Origin: Marthasterias glacialis
Taxonomy: Eukaryota; Echinodermata; Asteroidea; Forcipulatida; Asteriidae
Direction of reading: 5' to 3'
DNA length: 64,000 nt
NCBI GenBank assembly: GCA_911728455.2
Contig: OU452229.1
Coordinates: 6,437,854-6,501,853 of the forward strand
Notes under the pieces: generated by a model
Seen by the model: only the letters and a program-made list of their open reading frames with translations
Database searches by the model: none
What the model was told of the DNA's origin: nothing
Part shown: piece by piece, positions 21,001 to 51,194 of the stretch
Position numbering within the stretch: position 1 is the stretch's first letter
How the letters are laid out: each line of letters opens with the position of its first letter
Made by a program: the position numbers and the translations under genes

Positions 21001-22131
21001 ATTGCGAAGAAGAAAACGGACTTTATTTTACTACCCGGTACTACTGCACTACACTCAAATCAAGACTAGTATTTCCCTTTTATTTTGATTAATTCTGTAC
21101 TGTATAGCCAAACCAGTGTTTAACACTGGGATATGAAGCTTTAATATCACAGACTGTTATTTTGATGTCAAGCTGCAGTGATTTTGAGGATTCTGGTAGA
21201 CTGGGAAAGGCCTTTTTACCAAATCTAAACATGTTTCCTGGCCAAACATTTTTTGTGGCGTGTCATGGCTGAGGGGTTAAGAGCCCCGGATGCAAGCTCT
21301 GGTTTTTCTGATCAACAGAGTGTGGGTTCGAGTCCTGGTCTTGACGCTTGTGTCCTTAAGCAAGACACAAAACCATTATTGCTTCGTCCTTCGGATTGGA
21401 CATAAAGCCGTAGCTCCCATGTGTTGTGTAATGAATGTAAAGGACCCATTGCACTTATCAGTAAGAGAAAGGATTTCCTCAGTGTTTCTGGCATGGTTGA
21501 CAATTCCATGAGCAAAGCTGACCCTGCCTCCAGTTTATACTCAGATGAGGAGTCCTAGAGGTTTATAACCACAAGGTAGGTATTCTAGAAGTGGACTGTC
21601 ATTAACCCTTACTTCCTAGGCCCATCCGCCAACATGCAACCTTGATTCTCCACTGTATGGCCACTCAACACCCAAATGTATGGACTTTGATAAGATTGGT
21701 AATTGGTATAAACCAGGCCCAGTGATAAGCCACTGTTTCTTGGGCCTGCAGTGCTCAACCATTGTCAATCGGCCAACTTCCTGAAGAGGATTTGGGAGGT
21801 TTTTGATTAAAGGAACCATGTTGATTATCATCATGTACTGAAGAATTAAATGTGCTTTGGGGAAGTTCCTGTTTAGAAACGGAAGTTTTCATGTCAAAGA
21901 ATATCCCAAGTAGTGTTTTGTTTCTCTGTTCCCCATAGTTTCGTTGCTCTTCTTGATGCTGCTGAAGAGCACCTTGGCTGCACCCAAGTCATCATTGGCC
22001 TTCGTCAAGACGCAGTAGACAGAGCACAGCTCATCAGAACCTTCAAGTTCATGGGCTTTGAGTTGGTACCACCGGGTCACCCTGAGCTTCCATGCTCAGC
22101 AGACTACCTCTTCATGGTGTCGGATATATAG
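15067..22131 (+). CDS. OAZ: Ornithine decarboxylase antizyme, four exons, +1 frameshift
   Basis: Exons 15067-15197, 20069-20214, 20811-20974 and 21939-22131. The first reading frame (62 codons, MVLSLNKAAKLDQNF... to ..ESQWYS) ends at TGA 20124-20126. Skipping T20124 opens the second frame (DVPSGSSQ..), which joins exons 3 and 4 in phase and ends at TAG 22129-22131, about 210 residues in total. The C-terminal text GSRDSFVALLDAAEEHL, DRAQLIRTFKFMGFE and PGHPELP matches antizymes (KDSFxxLLExAEEQL, DRAxLLRTFxFLGFE, PGHPLVP). Antizyme binds ornithine decarboxylase, sends it to the 26S proteasome without ubiquitin, and inhibits polyamine uptake. A second in-frame ATG occurs at 15151, a possible alternative start. 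A possible AATAAA lies at 23994. Confidence 0.95.
15583..15658. mobile_element. 76-bp foldback element with 9-bp target duplication
   Basis: Near-perfect hairpin: TACTCCTAGAACTATATGAG and GGTTTGTTCCGCTATCGT are mirrored after a GGAG centre. Identical direct repeats ATGAGTGAC flank it (15574-15582 and 15659-15667). A 9-bp duplication with ends this long fits a Mutator-like foldback. It lies in antizyme intron 1. Confidence 0.8.
15707..16666. mobile_element. 960-bp foldback element (family D) with ~455-bp inverted arms
   Basis: The arms at about 15707-16175 and 16215-16666 are inverted copies. The ends TAGACCCAGTAACTGGGGCG and the matching inverse CGCCCCAGTTACTGGGTCTA are exact, while arm interiors show mismatches and small indels (for example CAATGCAGGATACCAGCTGT against CAACGCAGGATACCAGCTGT). 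The roughly 40-bp centre is C-rich (CCCCCCACCCCCCAC). Short open frames here are consequences of the palindrome. A 103-bp relative is at 46507-46609. It lies in antizyme intron 1, and no clear target duplication remains. Confidence 0.85.
16680..18336. other. Antizyme intron 1, mostly unassigned
   Basis: AT-rich, no exon. The only repeat I recognise is dispersed repeat P at about 17990-18165 (GGGCACCAAGGCATTGACCA, GGGGCAACAAAGGCAATTTT). A short run of ACCAG units occurs at 17200-17220. Confidence 0.4.
18341..18704. mobile_element. TTAA MITE in antizyme intron 1
   Basis: TTAA at 18337-18340 and 18705-18708 flank ends AGGTAGAATACAGGTTTGGT and, inverted, AGGTAAAATACAGGATTGGT: about 21 bp with two mismatches. 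Length 364 bp, non-coding. Part of the interior (ATTTCTGTCTGAAA) resembles 63700-63725. Confidence 0.8.
18741..20068. other. Antizyme intron 1, last third
   Basis: Contains a diverged direct duplication: 19160-19280 (GAAGGATGAATTATATCTCT, GGATTGCATT, GATGCATCGTTG) resembles 19358-19480. Nothing else recognised. The intron ends TTACTGTAG before exon 2. Confidence 0.4.
20121..20127 (+). promoter_or_regulatory. Programmed +1 ribosomal frameshift site TCC-TGA-T
   Basis: The zero-frame codons TGG TAT TCC are followed by TGA. Reading T-GAT-GTT instead enters the frame that encodes the conserved antizyme domain. UCC-UGA-U is the established shift site of animal antizymes, where high polyamine promotes the shift. 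Two short stems lie just downstream: TTCC/GGGA (20129-20132 with 20137-20140) and CAGGA/TCCTG (20146-20150 with 20156-20160). They could serve as the 3' stimulator, though a pseudoknot is not proven. Confidence 0.93.
21255..21530 (+). mobile_element. tRNA-Leu-like SINE (family H) in antizyme intron 3
   Basis: The head GTGTCATGGCTGAGGGGTTA, then CAAGCTCTGG and GTGGGTTCGAGTCCTGG, reads as a decayed leucine-type tRNA (A box GGC-GAG-GG, B box GGTTCGAGTCC). The family tail follows: TCCTTAAGCAAGAC, CTTCGTCCTTCGGATTGG, TGTTGTGTAATG, GTAAAGGACCC. The same order occurs in the copies at 27265, 28044, 29084 and 44469. Confidence 0.75.
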
Positions 22132-22163
22132 ACCATTTTAAGGATGGTTATTGTTATGTAGAG

Positions 22164-22326
22164 GGTGTTTGTACATCGAATGCGAAGTGAAATTTGACGT
22201 CACAATTTCGCAACAAGCTGTTTCGCTCAAGTTTATATGTACTCAACCCTTGTGAGAAATTTGTTGTGAATGTATAGAATTGTGACGTCAATATACGCTT
22301 TGCGTTCGCATTCGCATGAAGTGTGA
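22164..22326. mobile_element. Palindromic MITE in or after the antizyme 3' UTR
   Basis: Inverted blocks GAATGCGAAGTG with TTCGCATTCGCATGAAGTG and TGACGTCACAATT with AATTGTGACGTCA pair across a CTCAAG-containing centre. It starts 33 bases after the stop codon and may therefore be part of the mature transcript. Confidence 0.55.
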
Positions 22327-22329
22327 ACT

Positions 22330-24887
22330 CAGCTTGGTTCAATGCTTGGTTCAATGAATAGTTTACTGTCCTGAGTGCTGAGAAGGTTTTAAGCAGAACA
22401 AATGGTTAAACAACTTTATCTGTTTAGCAAAATTAAGCAGGGGAACCAGTAATTTTTAAAGAGTTCTTTTGGTGTCCCTAAAATTATTTTGAGGCTACCA
22501 GACTGCATTCTTTTCCCAGTTTGACAGGACAGTTTCCTATTCCCTCAAACTGAGAAATATTTCTCAGGATTATTGATACTTTTACCAAACCTACGCCAAG
22601 ACAACGCTTTTGATTATTATTTAGACATTAATTTGTATAATTTTGTTGCGACACCAATGTTTTACAAGCCTTTTGATGTAGGTGGACTAAATAGGTAGTG
22701 CTGTTGATTACTACAATACATTTCAGTACGCTGAATGATTAGATAAGTTTTTGCCACTTTCTAATATCAGGCAGGAAACTTTGCAGCTGATAATCATGAT
22801 AAGCGATAAGCTGATTACCTCTTCTTTTCTTCAATAGTCCTGCCATTTTCTCTTTTAGTCGAGTGCCCAGGAGAAGGTGGTAAAGCTGTACGACCTTTTC
22901 CCAGGCAAACAAATTGCAACTTTTTCCCCAGCAGGAATTACACCCGTTTCCCTGTTTTTCCTTTCCTATGTGGAATTTCACTTTACTAAATGACTCAAAA
23001 CTAGCAGAAAAATGACCAAGCTTTCACGCCCAGTTTTCCTGAAACACAATTTTGGATAGTAATTGCTGCGACCTTGTGCTGGTCACACTTTCGTGATCCT
23101 TCTTCTGGGCACTTGACATTTTGTTGTTGCAATTACAAAGTTATGCACAAGGGCCTGGTACTTCTTTTAGGTTAACGCACCTGTTCCTCTGTACATGTCT
23201 ATTAAAGAGGTTTAAAATTTCGTAGTTTAAAAATTATGAGATTTAAAAGCCTGTAAGTACAAACACATGCTAATCACAGAAAAATCTTGCTTAGCAGAAA
23301 CAGGTAACCAGCAAAAATATCATGAAGTTTACATTGTTATGACCGGTGTCCCACTGATTTTGTGCTCAACAAAGAATTTTGCTAAGCAGTATTTTCTGCT
23401 TCACAGATTAATGAAATAAGGTCCTGGGCGATGATTATTTCACTTAATAAGGCTGAGACCCTAAATAGATGGGTTGAACATGATGTCAACAATGGGAAAA
23501 ATCAGCCATCTTTGATGACGATGACCGCACATTTATGAGCGCACAACTGTGCATTATGCGTGAGTACAGCACACGGCACTCGTACGTTTCATAAACTCCT
23601 TCCATGATTGGTTGGCAAGCAACTCTCTAGCTGCTTTGAAATTTACAGAGTTTGACTAGAAATTGTCATCAAAGATGGCGTCTGTTGCAACCCATCTATT
23701 GTTGATCCGCTAGAAGCAAAAAAGATCATGCAACCACTTAAGGGGGGTTTAAGATTGGCTCTGGATGAGGGTAGAGAAGTTGAGGAGTTTTGAAGTATTT
23801 GTAAAGTGTTCACTGGTACTTCTAGAAAGCTTGGCAAACTTGTATTCCTAAAAGTAAAATTACACAGAGGTGCTGTAAATATACTGTGTTATTAAATGCA
23901 TTGGTAAAAATGTCAAAATCCACTAATTGTTTTTATTAATTTTATCTCTTTTTTACTCATGACTTTAAATTGTTTTCATTACTTGAAAGATAAAATAAAG
24001 TGATTACAAGCATAGAATTGAAGACAAATTACATGTTTTTTACACTTACCGGTAGTTCTGATCAAACCTTTGATTTGAGACAGAAGTTAAGTTGTCACTT
24101 TATTGTCCTGCAGCCATCTTGGTCTCGTCCCAAGTGTAAATTGAAGACAATGATTTGCTAAAATACCTTCAAGGGGCCAGACTATTCCCCCCTGCCGAAT
24201 GTTTTTAGCAGTAATTTGAATAAGCAAACACAGACGATGCTTGAATATGAAAACCATTTTGCTTGGTTTTTTTAAAGATAATTATTTTGTAATAACATTA
24301 CTTGGTTTTAGGGTTGATAGATAAGGAAGTAGTCTAGTGTAGCTAGTTTAGTTGTTATTTCAGTAAAAAAGTGACCATAAACTAAAGGAATCATTAGAAT
24401 GATTAAACAATTGATGTTGTGCTATAAACTTTGTATCATTCAATTTATTTCTTTTATCAAGCTGCTTGGCCAATGTTTAAAAAAGAAAAAGACAGTGCTG
24501 AACTGCAACCCACACAAAAAGTAAGAGGAATAAGATTTAAATAAATTTCAATATAACTTGTGAATGTATCGTTGTCCTGTGTTATGGTTCTTGAGTTGTT
24601 TCTGTTTTCAATGTCGGTTTGTTTTACCTTTAAGTTGGAATTAACAAAATACCTGTACACTAGACTTTGAAGGAAGGGTTAGGAATACCAGTGGCAAATT
24701 TTCTGTGCAGTCCAAATTGCCACTGTCGTAATGATTTTCAATGGGGAATTTTGTTTGTTTGAATCGATTTAAAAAAAGGGAATCCTTAAAAATAGAAAAA
24801 TTTTCGAGAATGGCAATGTTGAACTGCAGAGAAAAAATTACCCACGGGCAAACGTTTTGCACCCAATATTTTCACAGTCTCATGCCT
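22330..24887. other. Antizyme 3' UTR and intergenic spacer before XYLB
   Basis: Holds a family B remnant (about 23265-23427, with CTTGCTTAGCAGAAACAGGT and GTCCCACTGATTTTGTGCTC) and a possible poly-A signal AATAAA at 23994-23999. No coding exon recognised. Confidence 0.45.
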
Positions 24888-24965
24888 GCGTCCGAAACAA
24901 GCGACTTCGGCTACGGCTGTGGCCGTTCGGTGTTTGGTGTTACAGCCACTGCCACTGCCGAAGCC
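24888..24965 (+). repeat. GC-rich promoter-proximal repeat, copy 3 (upstream of XYLB)
   Basis: GCGTCCGAAACAAGCG, CTTCGGCTACGGCTGTGGCC, then an interior unlike the other copies, ending CACTGCCGAAGCC. It ends about 160 bases before the XYLB ATG at 25127. Confidence 0.72.
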
Positions 24966-25126
24966 GTTCTTTCTAGCGCCCCCTAGAGGTGGGTTACGAC
25001 TAACTTTGCATCTGGGATCGAAACGGGATGTCACGCCTCCAAACAACAATCACACTGCCCCCTCATATTATGGCCTCATCATATATGTCATTGTATAAAG
25101 TTTTAAGACATCAATAAAACAAGAAA

Positions 25127-44998
<19,872 letters not shown>

Positions 44999-45442
44999 CT
45001 TGAACAGAATCACTATACCCATGGGGAAATTTTTATGGTTTTTGACAATACATCGACCACAGGAATAAGAAATTATGGTTTTTGTGAGAAAACGATATTT
45101 CTGTGTTTAAAAGCCTCAGATTTAACTTTTTTTTTTTTTTTTGCAACAGCCTGCATTTATTCATTGTTGTATTTTCCCTTATTCCTTATACCCATTCCCA
45201 AATTTTGCAGTCACTTTAAACAATTTTATTAATATTTTTTAAGTGTTAAACTTGAGCCACTAACTCATCAACTTTGGAAAATGTTTTTTTGACCAGAAAG
45301 AAAACAAAAACGAAAAACACTTGCCACACAGATAGTTCTCTTTATCCCGATGAGAATTTTAAAACAATTTTAAAAGAAGTGAAAATCGTTGCCATATTCT
45401 CTGCTAAAATATAAGATTCAAACTGCCTCTGGCTACCAGGCA

Positions 45443-45760
45443 AGCTTGGTGGTCTAGTGGTGAGACATCTGCTCTAGAATGGCAAAGGTTGTGGGTTCAA
45501 ATCCCACCCGAGTAATATGTCTGTGGATTTGTTTTCACAGGGCTCAGGAAAGTACTAAGTATACAGTGCTTAACACACATCGGTGAAACATAAATGATAA
45601 TATATTATTTTTGTTTCTTACCCATACAACGATGTGTGTTAAGCACTGTATACTCAGTACTTTCCCGAGTCCTGTCAAAACACACATCGGTGTATGGGGA
45701 TAAGGAATATTGTTTGTGTTTTTTGCCCGTACACCGATGCAAAAATTTACATCTATTACT
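45443..45760 (+). mobile_element. tRNA-like SINE (family I) followed by inverted tail fragments
   Basis: TTGGTGGTCTAGTGGTGAGA, GTGGGTTCAAATCCCACCCG, then the tail GGAAAGTACTAAGTATACAG and TGCTTAACACACATCGGTG. From 45625 the tail recurs inverted (CGATGTGTGTTAAGCACTGT, ATACTCAGTACTTTCCCGAG), and a third CACATCGGTGTATGGGGATA follows. The layout parallels 28600-28913. Confidence 0.75.
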
Positions 45761-46506
45761 AATAACATACTTACCACACTGTCAGTTAAAGTTATTTCAG
45801 AGCCTTGATATATTAAAATTTGTTATTGTCGACATTAAACGTCATCATATCACTTGAAAATAATTATTTTCCTAAAAGGTTGTAATTCCTGTAGTCAACA
45901 TAATGTCAGGAACCATGGAATTTCCCTGTACTTCTCTGAAGTACAAAAAGTTATTTCAATTTATCAGGGTCTTATTGTGCCAATTTAAGGGGCTGTTCAC
46001 AATTGTTGACGTTTTCACAAGCATGCAAAACGTACACTTTTTCGGGACCTAAAAGTATACAAAAGAAAGCGCTGGATTCTTTCAGGCCATTTTGTGTTCG
46101 TAAGTGCAGAATGCCGCGATAAGCAGACCCATAAGTTGGGCCTGGAAGGGAAATTCTGGCTATACACAGCCCACACAACGACTTGATTTCAAGTCTAGTT
46201 CTGCTGTTGATTCATGCATGGGAAACTAGCTGTATAAGCCTTTTTGAGATATGGTGGACACATTACGAGGGCAGTATTTGGTTTGGGTATATTTGTTTGT
46301 ATACACCTAAACCAAACAGTGCGCTCCTAGTGTCCGCCATACCTCAAAAATACTAATGACGCGCGATGTGATGGCTGACACTCGATTCTAATTTGCAACG
46401 ATTTTGTACAACACTATTTTACTGTGAGTTTAGCCATCTACTACTGGCATAATACAAATTGACAAAATCAACAGTTTCTTTTATTTTAGAAAGCGTACAC
46501 TGGCTG

Positions 46507-46609
46507 TAGACCCGGCAACGGGGGCGCTGTACTTCTTTTTTTGAGATTTTGACTTTAGTCTGACCGATAAAGTCAAAAGAGGAGTACAGCGCCCCAGTTG
46601 CTGGGTCTA
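46507..46609. mobile_element. 103-bp family D foldback with 9-bp target duplication
   Basis: TAGACCCGGCAACGGGGGCG, CTGTACTTC and GATTTTGACTTTA are mirrored by GACTTTATCGGTC-type sequence and GAGTACAGCGCCCCAGTTGC, TGGGTCTA. The direct repeats CACTGGCTG (46498-46506 and 46610-46618) flank it exactly. It matches the outer about 50 bases of each arm of the 960-bp element at 15707-16666. Confidence 0.87.
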
Positions 46610-47514
46610 CACTGGCTGCATACCACCTCCCCCTGCATACGTACAGTTGGTACACTCATGAAAATGTCAATATTAAATTGTGAACGGCCCCTAAAAAAAT
46701 TGTTTTTGGATAAGGTCACTTTGTTGTAAATAAAAGTATTTTCAGTGATACACATCCATTACAAATGCATGTAGGAATGAAGTTATTTTTGTTAATTATC
46801 AAATGACAAGTACTAGTAGCTCCCACCTCGTCATTATTTACTCGTTAATTTTTGAGAAAATCCGCAGAAAGATTTGATGTGTAAAAGGATCAGGTTTGAA
46901 ACTCTGCAGCTGTTTAGTTTGTACCGTGACAGACTAGATAGTTGCCATTTTCATGGATGGTGTTTTTAATTTATGGTGTTGGCTAATTGTTTTTGTATTT
47001 TCATAACATAGCAATAAGGAACATCAGAAAAACTAACCCTTTATTTGTTCAACAAACTCTACACATGGGACGTTACAATAATGATTTTAAAGAAATATTG
47101 GACCCTTGTTTGTTCAACTCTTTGTCATGACAAACATGGACCCCATTGTTTTCCTTTGTGATAGCATTCGTGGACCTATTGTCCCTTTTGTTCAAGTCCT
47201 CGGTTGGAATGTCACTACAAGCACACTGTGTCCTGCTGTTGATATATCATTACCATGTGACACACGTGTACGACAAAATGGCAACTCGCGTTGAGCATTC
47301 TTTTTTTATATATTTTTTTAATGGGTTGATGTCAATGACGTAGTATCTATATGGAAATTGTCATCCGTGCGTGTACCACAAAACGATGTCACGTGACATG
47401 GGCGTATGGCAAGTTATAAAATAAAATAAAATGATAATAATTATGTATGTCTTGTCAATACTTTTGCATCCATTCAATTTGAAGACATGATCCACAGTCA
47501 TATTTATTGTTTAA

Positions 47515-47827
47515 AAGTCCCAGCTCAATTTTGGTAAGAAAGAAAAACATAAATGTTCACAGATTTGCATACCTAACATGGTATAAAGATACTGATGGTA
47601 GAATGAAATAAGATCAAAAAATTAGTTTTCGTCTCAGTGAGACGAAAACTCTAAACTCTGCCTATAGGAATGCGTAAAAAAATGCTAAAAGCATTTTTAC
47701 AATTTTTTTTACAAATGAAACAACGAAATGAGCTGACATTTTCACAGGTTGGTTTTATTACACGTATCTTGATTTATGTAAAGACTTGAAACATTCACAG
47801 ACATTTTACCAATGTTGAGCTGGGGCT
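47515..47827. mobile_element. TTAA MITE, AGCCCCAGCTCAACA family (N), copy 1
   Basis: TTAA at 47511-47514 and 47828-47831. The ends are AAGTCCCAGCTCAATTTTGG and, inverted, AGCCCCAGCTCAACATTGG. Interior blocks TTCACAGATTTGCATACC, ACATGGTATAAAGATA and TTCACAGGTTGGTTTTATTA are shared with 60950-61286. Confidence 0.75.
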
Positions 47828-47933
47828 TTAAAAACAAATTTCAAAATTTTATGTGTAAATAAAGAGAAGTTGGGGGAAGATAAAGTGAAGGTTTTCGCAT
47901 TCCTTAGATGGGATAAAACAAATTTCAAAGATG

Positions 47934-48092
47934 TATATTTGGTTTGCGGTAACACCATGTGATTATATCTACTTTGCTATATACAGTAGATTGTTCTTAT
48001 GAGAACTTGTCTTGCTATTATTCTCACAAGAACAATGTACTGTATATAGCAAAGTAGATATAATCACATGGTGTTATCGCAAACCAAATATA
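47934..48092. repeat. 159-bp foldback (family C) with GCGGTAACACCATGTG arms
   Basis: TATATTTGGTTTGCGGTAAC, ACCATGTGATTATATCTACT and TTGCTATATACAGTA are mirrored exactly on the right apart from one change (GTTATCGC). The loop is CTTGTCTTGCTATTATTCTC. Relatives: 53670-53720 (minimal) and 61539-61686. Confidence 0.85.
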
Positions 48093-48869
48093 CAATGATA
48101 CCTCACCATGCAATGCCTCAAATCCTATAAATTTCAAAGATGTTATGTAGTTTGGATCACTTGAATCTTGAAAATACATGATTTGAATGAATGTACTCTT
48201 TTAGGAAGAATTGAGATGCTCTCTCAACTGATGTAAGAAAAGTCAACATTTTACACTTGTATCTGAACAAAATATAAAATATTTTTTCTTGATAAACCTG
48301 TCTACGCTTTGTACCTTCCAACCTTTGATCGACCAGATTCATTTGTAAACATGTGATGTCATGATTCATGTCCTGTGAAAAAAAATATCGTAAACGTCCG
48401 TGGACTTTTTTCTTACCGTTTTAATCAACTGAGTGTTGTTTCCGTAGTTCATTCGCATTTTGTTTATGCCAGAACAAAACAATAGAGTTATAACCTGTCG
48501 TAAGATAAAACAAACCCATCAATCAACTCAAACCACTCGTTATAATCAGTAACTAAATCTCTGGTTGCTTTTATCAGAGTGCATTGAAAGGAAGGGAGAT
48601 GGCGAAGGCCAAATAAATGTATGCATTTAAAGGTTTTTAAAAACAAATTTGCGGGGAAAATATTTTGCCTTTCTTCTCTGTTAATTTTATGACAACTTGC
48701 CATAAGGTGTAAGAGTTACAACAGTTTTTTCTTTCCTCATTTGACATTCATGATGGGATAAGACGATAAATTTAATTTGACAAAGATTTTGAAAAGAAGT
48801 TTGATGACTAGTTTTGCAAATTTGCCATTTTTTTCCTAAAGGATATTTAGTTTGTCTTGCCAGGCAGTT

Positions 48870-49180
48870 CTCATTAAAGGGTGTCCATAACATTGGTAAG
48901 ATTGAAAATATAAACATTCACAGATTTACACAGATTTAACTTACATGGTAAAAATTGGTCATGGTGGAAAACTTCCCTTTAAATTTGTTTTGCCTGAAAT
49001 GCTATAGGCCCTAGTTTTTAACAATTAGTTTGGTCTCGGGAGTCCGAAATCCTATTTTTGAAAAAAGTAATGTTTTTTCCCCCCACTTTCTTTTGACTCT
49101 CATGTCTGATCGAGCTTAAACTTTTCTCAGGTTTGTTTTCTCATGTGTACAATGTATGTTGGGTCACATATTAGTGAGGA
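48870..49180. repeat. Family N relative, right end lost
   Basis: TTAA at 48874 is followed by AGGGTGTCCATAACATTGGT, then the family interior (TTCACAGATTTACACAG, TTACATGGTAAAAATTGG, AACTTCCCTTTAAAT, GGTTTGTTTTCTC). It runs into the family B element at 49185. Confidence 0.5.
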
Positions 49181-49184
49181 TACT

Positions 49185-49468
49185 GGGCCCAATTTCATAG
49201 AGCTGCTTAACAGCCGATTTTGTACTTACTGTGCAATTTCCATTTCATAGTGCTGCTAACCGTAAGCACAGGAAAAGACATGCTAACCTTCCTGTGCTTA
49301 CTGTAGGAAAATGAATGACGTAACAACGCAAATCCATGGTGAACGCGCAAGTTGGCCGCCTAATTTTCTTGCTCACCTGTGAAATACGCTTACGCTTAAG
49401 CAAATTTTTCTGCTATAGTTAGCATAAAAGTTTGCTTGCCGTTAAGCAGCGCTTATGAAATTGGGCCC
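49185..49468. mobile_element. Family B palindromic MITE
   Basis: GGGCCCAATTTCATAGAGCT and, inverted, GCGCTTATGAAATTGGGCCC. The interior includes GAATGACGTAACAACGCAAA and a nested ATTTCATAGTGCTGCTAACC start, suggesting one family member inserted near the end of another. Confidence 0.78.
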
Positions 49469-50828
49469 TGGTCTTTGACAATTACCAATGTTGGCTGCGT
49501 TTTTAATACATGACACTAGACCGATTGCGCGACCAATGTTTACATGTCACCACGCGACCTGTAGTGGGTACTACATCATCTCAGCTGATGGCAAACTATG
49601 TGCAGATACATGCAGTGACCGACAAAGTCACATCAACAGTCGGCTTTTGGTAATAATAACACAGTTACTAAGCGGTCTCTTTGTTGGTTTGTTCTTAATA
49701 TTGTACTTTTACATGTCACCAATTCAATCAACTTGTTTCTTTTCCATCAATATTGTTTACAGAGGATGTGTCTCACTCAGTAAAACATTCATGAATAATT
49801 AATTGAATTTAGGTGATATGTTAGGTTTTTCAAGAAAAACATAAGATACCTTTAAGACTTGGATTAATGTTGCAGGGCCCGATTTTTGGCAAAAGATGTA
49901 TATTTAAAAAAATTATCTGAACAAATTTTGACAAATGAAAAACATACAAAAATGTTAGCATTAATGCCACGGACAATGCAGAGAATAACTTGCAAAGTTG
50001 TTTGTACACGGCTTATGGATGTCAGATAATGTGGGGATGGTGACGATATTCATTTTTAGTTTTTAAATAGCTGCCACTTTTTCGGGGTGGATTTTTTCGT
50101 GCAATGCCTTAAATGAAAACTTTCAACTTTTTCAAACCTCTAAAAACAGCTGTTTAAAATTTAAATATAAATTTTCAGGTCAATTTTGACCAAAAATTGG
50201 ACCTAGCATCTTTAACAAAACATGATACAAACGTCAGCACAAATCTTCCCGAATCGTAAATTTTTGTGGGAGGAGTGCAGAACAAACACTTCACTAGAGG
50301 AGCATCTTATCACCATGGTAACATTAAGATGATGCACACTGCTTTCCTGAGATTGTATTCTCCGTTCACGGCAGGAGCTTCTATTTTCTAGCCCAAATGA
50401 AAGGTGAGATTTATTTTTTGATGTAAACCTACATTTGCAAGAATTTATCTTTGCCTCACCTCTTTTGCTCAGTGAAATATTAAAGGTGAAACCAATTACT
50501 CCGAATGAGATATAAATGGAGCATCAGGGCATATGGATCGAAACATCCAGTTGCTCTTGTTACACACTTCCGGTTCATTCGTTTTTGCAACCTTCCCAAC
50601 TCATTAGAGAGATTAGTTCCATGGAGTTCCATGGAGTGACCACAATTCTGATAACTAGAAGAAATTAATATACAGGGCCAAATTTCTTAGAGCTTAGCAA
50701 ATTCCTAACGAGGAAAAACAAGCTTGAGGTCATAAACATAACACAGTGGTGTGTTATTTTGGTTGGTAACCTTTTTCTGGTAAGCAAAATTGTTTTGTGC
50801 TTAGCTGATACTTGTTTGTTTTAACTTT

Positions 50829-50920
50829 GGGGTAAACAAAGAAAAATTTAACTGGAGCAGGATTTGAACCTGCGACCACCGGTTTAATGTACCAACGCTC
50901 TACCAACTGAGCTATCCAGC
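50829..50920 (-). mobile_element. tRNA-like cloverleaf, left arm of a facing pair
   Basis: Minus strand 50920-50851 folds as a tRNA: acceptor CTGGAT against CTCCAG, D arm GCTCAGTTGGTAGAGC, anticodon stem TTGGT/ACCGG around the loop ACATTAA, T arm GCAGGTTCAAATCCTGC. The loop has C instead of the near-universal T at position 33 and an ATT at the anticodon position, so I call it tRNA-like rather than a working tRNA gene. About 22 bases beyond it (TTAAATTTTTCTTTGTTTAC) are shared with the right arm. Confidence 0.7.
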
Positions 50921-51103
50921 CCTAATGTTGGCGGTTTCCCTATTTCATCAATATCTTTGTTTGGGGGTGCCAGTCAGAAGCCATTCAACTGGTTACTGCC
51001 TTGTAGCCAGGGATCACACCCAATTATACGATACAACCATTGAGCTAGTTCTATAGATATAATCTTTGAGGGTGATGCAACTTTTTATCTTTAAATCAAG
51101 CAA

Positions 51104-51194
51104 ACTGGATAGCTCAGTTGGTAGAGTGTCAGTACATTAAACTGGTGGTCGCAGGTTCAAATCCCGCTCCAGTAAATTTTTCTTTGTGTACCCC
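51104..51194 (+). mobile_element. tRNA-like cloverleaf, right arm of a facing pair
   Basis: ACTGGATAGCTCAGTTGGTA, GAGTGTCAGTACATTAAACT, GGTGGTCGCAGGTTCAAATC and CCGCTCCAGT fold as the left copy does, with the same ACATTAA loop and compensating anticodon-stem changes (TCAGT/ACTGG). It is followed by AAATTTTTCTTTGTGTACCC, the same tail as the left arm. The two copies face each other across about 180 bases of unrelated DNA. Confidence 0.7.

Noticed and set aside
49488-49802. 104-residue open frame with a hydrophobic stretch
   Set aside because: AT-rich chance frame; no signal peptide context, homologue or splice partner recognised.
50851-50920. Functional tRNA-Asn or tRNA-Ile gene
   Set aside because: The cloverleaf is good but the anticodon loop lacks T33, and a facing copy with the same extra tail shows it is part of a repeat.
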